From Candidatus Parabacteroides intestinavium (GTDB lineage: Bacteria; Bacteroidota; Bacteroidia; Bacteroidales; Tannerellaceae): DNA of 7,083 nucleotides. A program made the position numbers and the translations under genes. Location of the stretch: positions 1-7,083 of the forward strand of contig DWYO01000012.1 in the NCBI GenBank assembly GCA_019118725.1. The letters are read 5' to 3'. A model generated the notes under the pieces. The model had not been told where the DNA came from. It worked only from the letters and a program-made list of their open reading frames with translations, and did not search any database. Positions 5,911 through 7,083 of this stretch are shown piece after piece. Positions within the stretch are counted from its first letter, which is position 1. Each line of letters begins with the position of its first letter.

Positions 5911-6996
5911 ATGAGACCTATGCGAATATCCTATAAGAAAAGTATATACACATTGTTGGCACTTTGCCTGCTCAATGCCCCTGCCCTCGCCCAAGATTGC
6001 AACGGAACGTATGAAGAAGGAATGGCTTTCTTAAAGAAACGGACTCAATCGGCCGTCAAACAGGCAGTACGAAAGTTCGAATCCGCCAAATTATGTTACG
6101 AAGTGAACCGCGACCAAGAGGGCATCCGGAATTGCGACACACAACTGGCTGAATGCCAACAAATTCTCCACTATTATGCCCGGCAAAACGCACGGATCAC
6201 TAACGAAGAGGAACTGACGTTCCCCGCTTCGGGAGGTACACAAATACTCCCTATCAAAAGCCGGCAAGCATGGAGCTTCACAGGAAGCCACGATTGGTGC
6301 AATGCCCAAAAAGAAGATGGCGGATTAACAATATCGGTTGAACCGAACTCCACTCCGGTACGCCGTTCTCAAACGGTAACTTTAAAATGGAGTAACGGAC
6401 AACAACTTGTTAAAATCACTCAAGAAAGGAGCGAACTTCAGTTCTCGGTAAGTGAAAATGATATTTACTTTACCGCTAATGATCAGGAAAAACGAGTGGA
6501 AGTCTCGGCAAATGTAGATTGGACCGTCAATCAGTCTACTATACCAGAATGGTGCAACCTCCGAACCGATAAAAATGCCGTCTATCTGACACTGACACCC
6601 AATAACACTGCAGAGCAACGCCGGGCTACCATTACGCTACATGCTGAAACAAAGAAAGAGACTCTCCGGATTGTACAAGACATGGAAAACTTCCGAATCT
6701 TAACCGGTTCCAACTCAGATACCATTTCTTTTCTTCGAAACGGAGGGAAACGGTCACTGGGAATAGAATATACGGTTCATAAGAATAGCAGTGGATGGGA
6801 AGTCGAATCCTATCCGAATTGGTGCAAAACATCGAAAGAAAGCGACAATTTGTTACAGCTGGAATGCGATAAAAATAAAACCAAAATGGATCGATCTGGC
6901 GTTATCCGCCTCCGAAAAGGACAACGGATCATTAGTCTGATGGTTAAGCAAAGCACCAAAAACGAATCTTTAAAACAAAGATTATTTGGCAAATAA
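5911..6996 (+). CDS. Exported protein with helical Cys-containing N-terminus and three BACON-like repeats
   Basis: The 361-residue product begins with a clear signal peptide: basic MRPMRISYKK, a hydrophobic core at 11-21, and a likely signal peptidase I site after ALA (25-27). Cys30 does not fit a lipobox, so a soluble periplasmic or secreted protein is favoured over a lipoprotein. Mature residues 30-95 are helical with four cysteines (30, 62, 75, 82) and resemble a TPR-like hairpin (AVRKFESAKLCYE). Three beta-rich repeats follow at about 102-172, 177-257 and 260-348. They show BACON features: a Trp followed by a second Trp in WC (129-130, 214-215, 304-305), an Arg near the R-x-x-x-[IV]-T strand (for example RRATITL) and an ending such as VKITQ, RIVQD or MVKQS. 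BACON domains are typical of Bacteroidota cell-surface proteins and are thought to bind carbohydrate or mucin, but often act as structural modules. The ATG directly abuts the kinase stop, implying coupled translation and a periplasmic partner role (inference). Met4 is an alternative start. Confidence 0.88.
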   Translation: MRPMRISYKKSIYTLLALCLLNAPALAQDCNGTYEEGMAFLKKRTQSAVKQAVRKFESAKLCYEVNRDQEGIRNCDTQLAECQQILHYYARQNARITNEEELTFPASGGTQILPIKSRQAWSFTGSHDWCNAQKEDGGLTISVEPNSTPVRRSQTVTLKWSNGQQLVKITQERSELQFSVSENDIYFTANDQEKRVEVSANVDWTVNQSTIPEWCNLRTDKNAVYLTLTPNNTAEQRRATITLHAETKKETLRIVQDMENFRILTGSNSDTISFLRNGGKRSLGIEYTVHKNSSGWEVESYPNWCKTSKESDNLLQLECDKNKTKMDRSGVIRLRKGQRIISLMVKQSTKNESLKQRLFGK

Positions 6997-7024
6997 ACAT
7001 CTAACAATATTAAATTTAAAAGTC

Positions 7025-7083
7025 ATGAGAAAGTTTTTTCTTTTTATGTCATCACTCGTATTGAGTAGCATTATTTTTTCAAC
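7025..7083 (+). CDS. Start of an exported protein (3' end outside window)
   Basis: Only 19 complete codons are visible. They read as a signal peptide: MRKFFLFMSSLVLSSIIFS has two basic residues followed by a hydrophobic, Ser-rich core. The ATG lies 28 bp after the BACON protein stop, in an A/T-rich leader of the kind common in Bacteroidota, with no Shine-Dalgarno sequence and no terminator-like hairpin between the two genes, so it is probably the next gene of the same operon. Whether it is a lipoprotein or a signal peptidase I substrate cannot be told, because the cleavage region is cut off. Function unknown. Confidence 0.65.
   Translation, partial: MRKFFLFMSSLVLSSIIFS

Noticed and set aside
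6982..7024. Possible promoter or terminator in the A/T-rich gap before the last gene
   Set aside because: TTATTTGG misses the required TA spacing of the -7 consensus, and no inverted repeat followed by a T run could be found.

Overview
The window looks like accessory chromosomal DNA of a member of the Bacteroidota. Three signs point there: triple BACON-type repeats in a secreted protein, A-rich leaders with almost no Shine-Dalgarno sequence ahead of most starts, and a moderately AT-leaning composition. I cannot name a genus. Every supported gene is on the + strand, and the gaps are so short (4-bp overlap, then 26, 43, 4, 0 and 28 bp) that the whole window reads as part of one operon running off both ends.

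Layout: (1) 1-330, the C-terminal end of a protein finishing in a degenerate FHA domain; (2) 327-1601, a soluble Ser/Thr kinase with a C-terminal FHA domain; (3) 1628-3286, an FHA domain, one membrane segment, a long Ala-rich coiled coil, then a trypsin-like fold whose catalytic His appears to be Arg; (4) 3330-4379, a PP2C-type phosphatase with a C-terminal membrane anchor; (5) 4384-5910, a second Ser/Thr kinase (HQD instead of HRD) with a membrane segment and a TPR-like C-terminal part predicted to be periplasmic; (6) 5911-6996, an exported protein with a Cys-containing helical N-terminus and three BACON-like repeats; (7) 7025 onward, the first codons of another exported protein.

Taken together, the genes encode writers (two kinases), readers (two intact FHA domains and one degenerate one) and an eraser (PP2C) of Ser/Thr phosphorylation. 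Three of these proteins have predicted cytoplasmic signalling domains joined through a single membrane helix to periplasmic parts, and they are followed by at least one purely extracytoplasmic partner. My inference is a trans-envelope phospho-signalling module in which periplasmic sensing or scaffolding is coupled to cytoplasmic kinase and phosphatase activity. The parts list recalls kinase/PP2C/FHA regulators of type VI secretion and the TerY-P (vWA/kinase/PP2C) triads, but no secretion, vWA or Ter gene is visible here. The physiological role is unknown. The inactive-looking membrane-tethered protease between an FHA domain and the phosphatase is the most unusual part.
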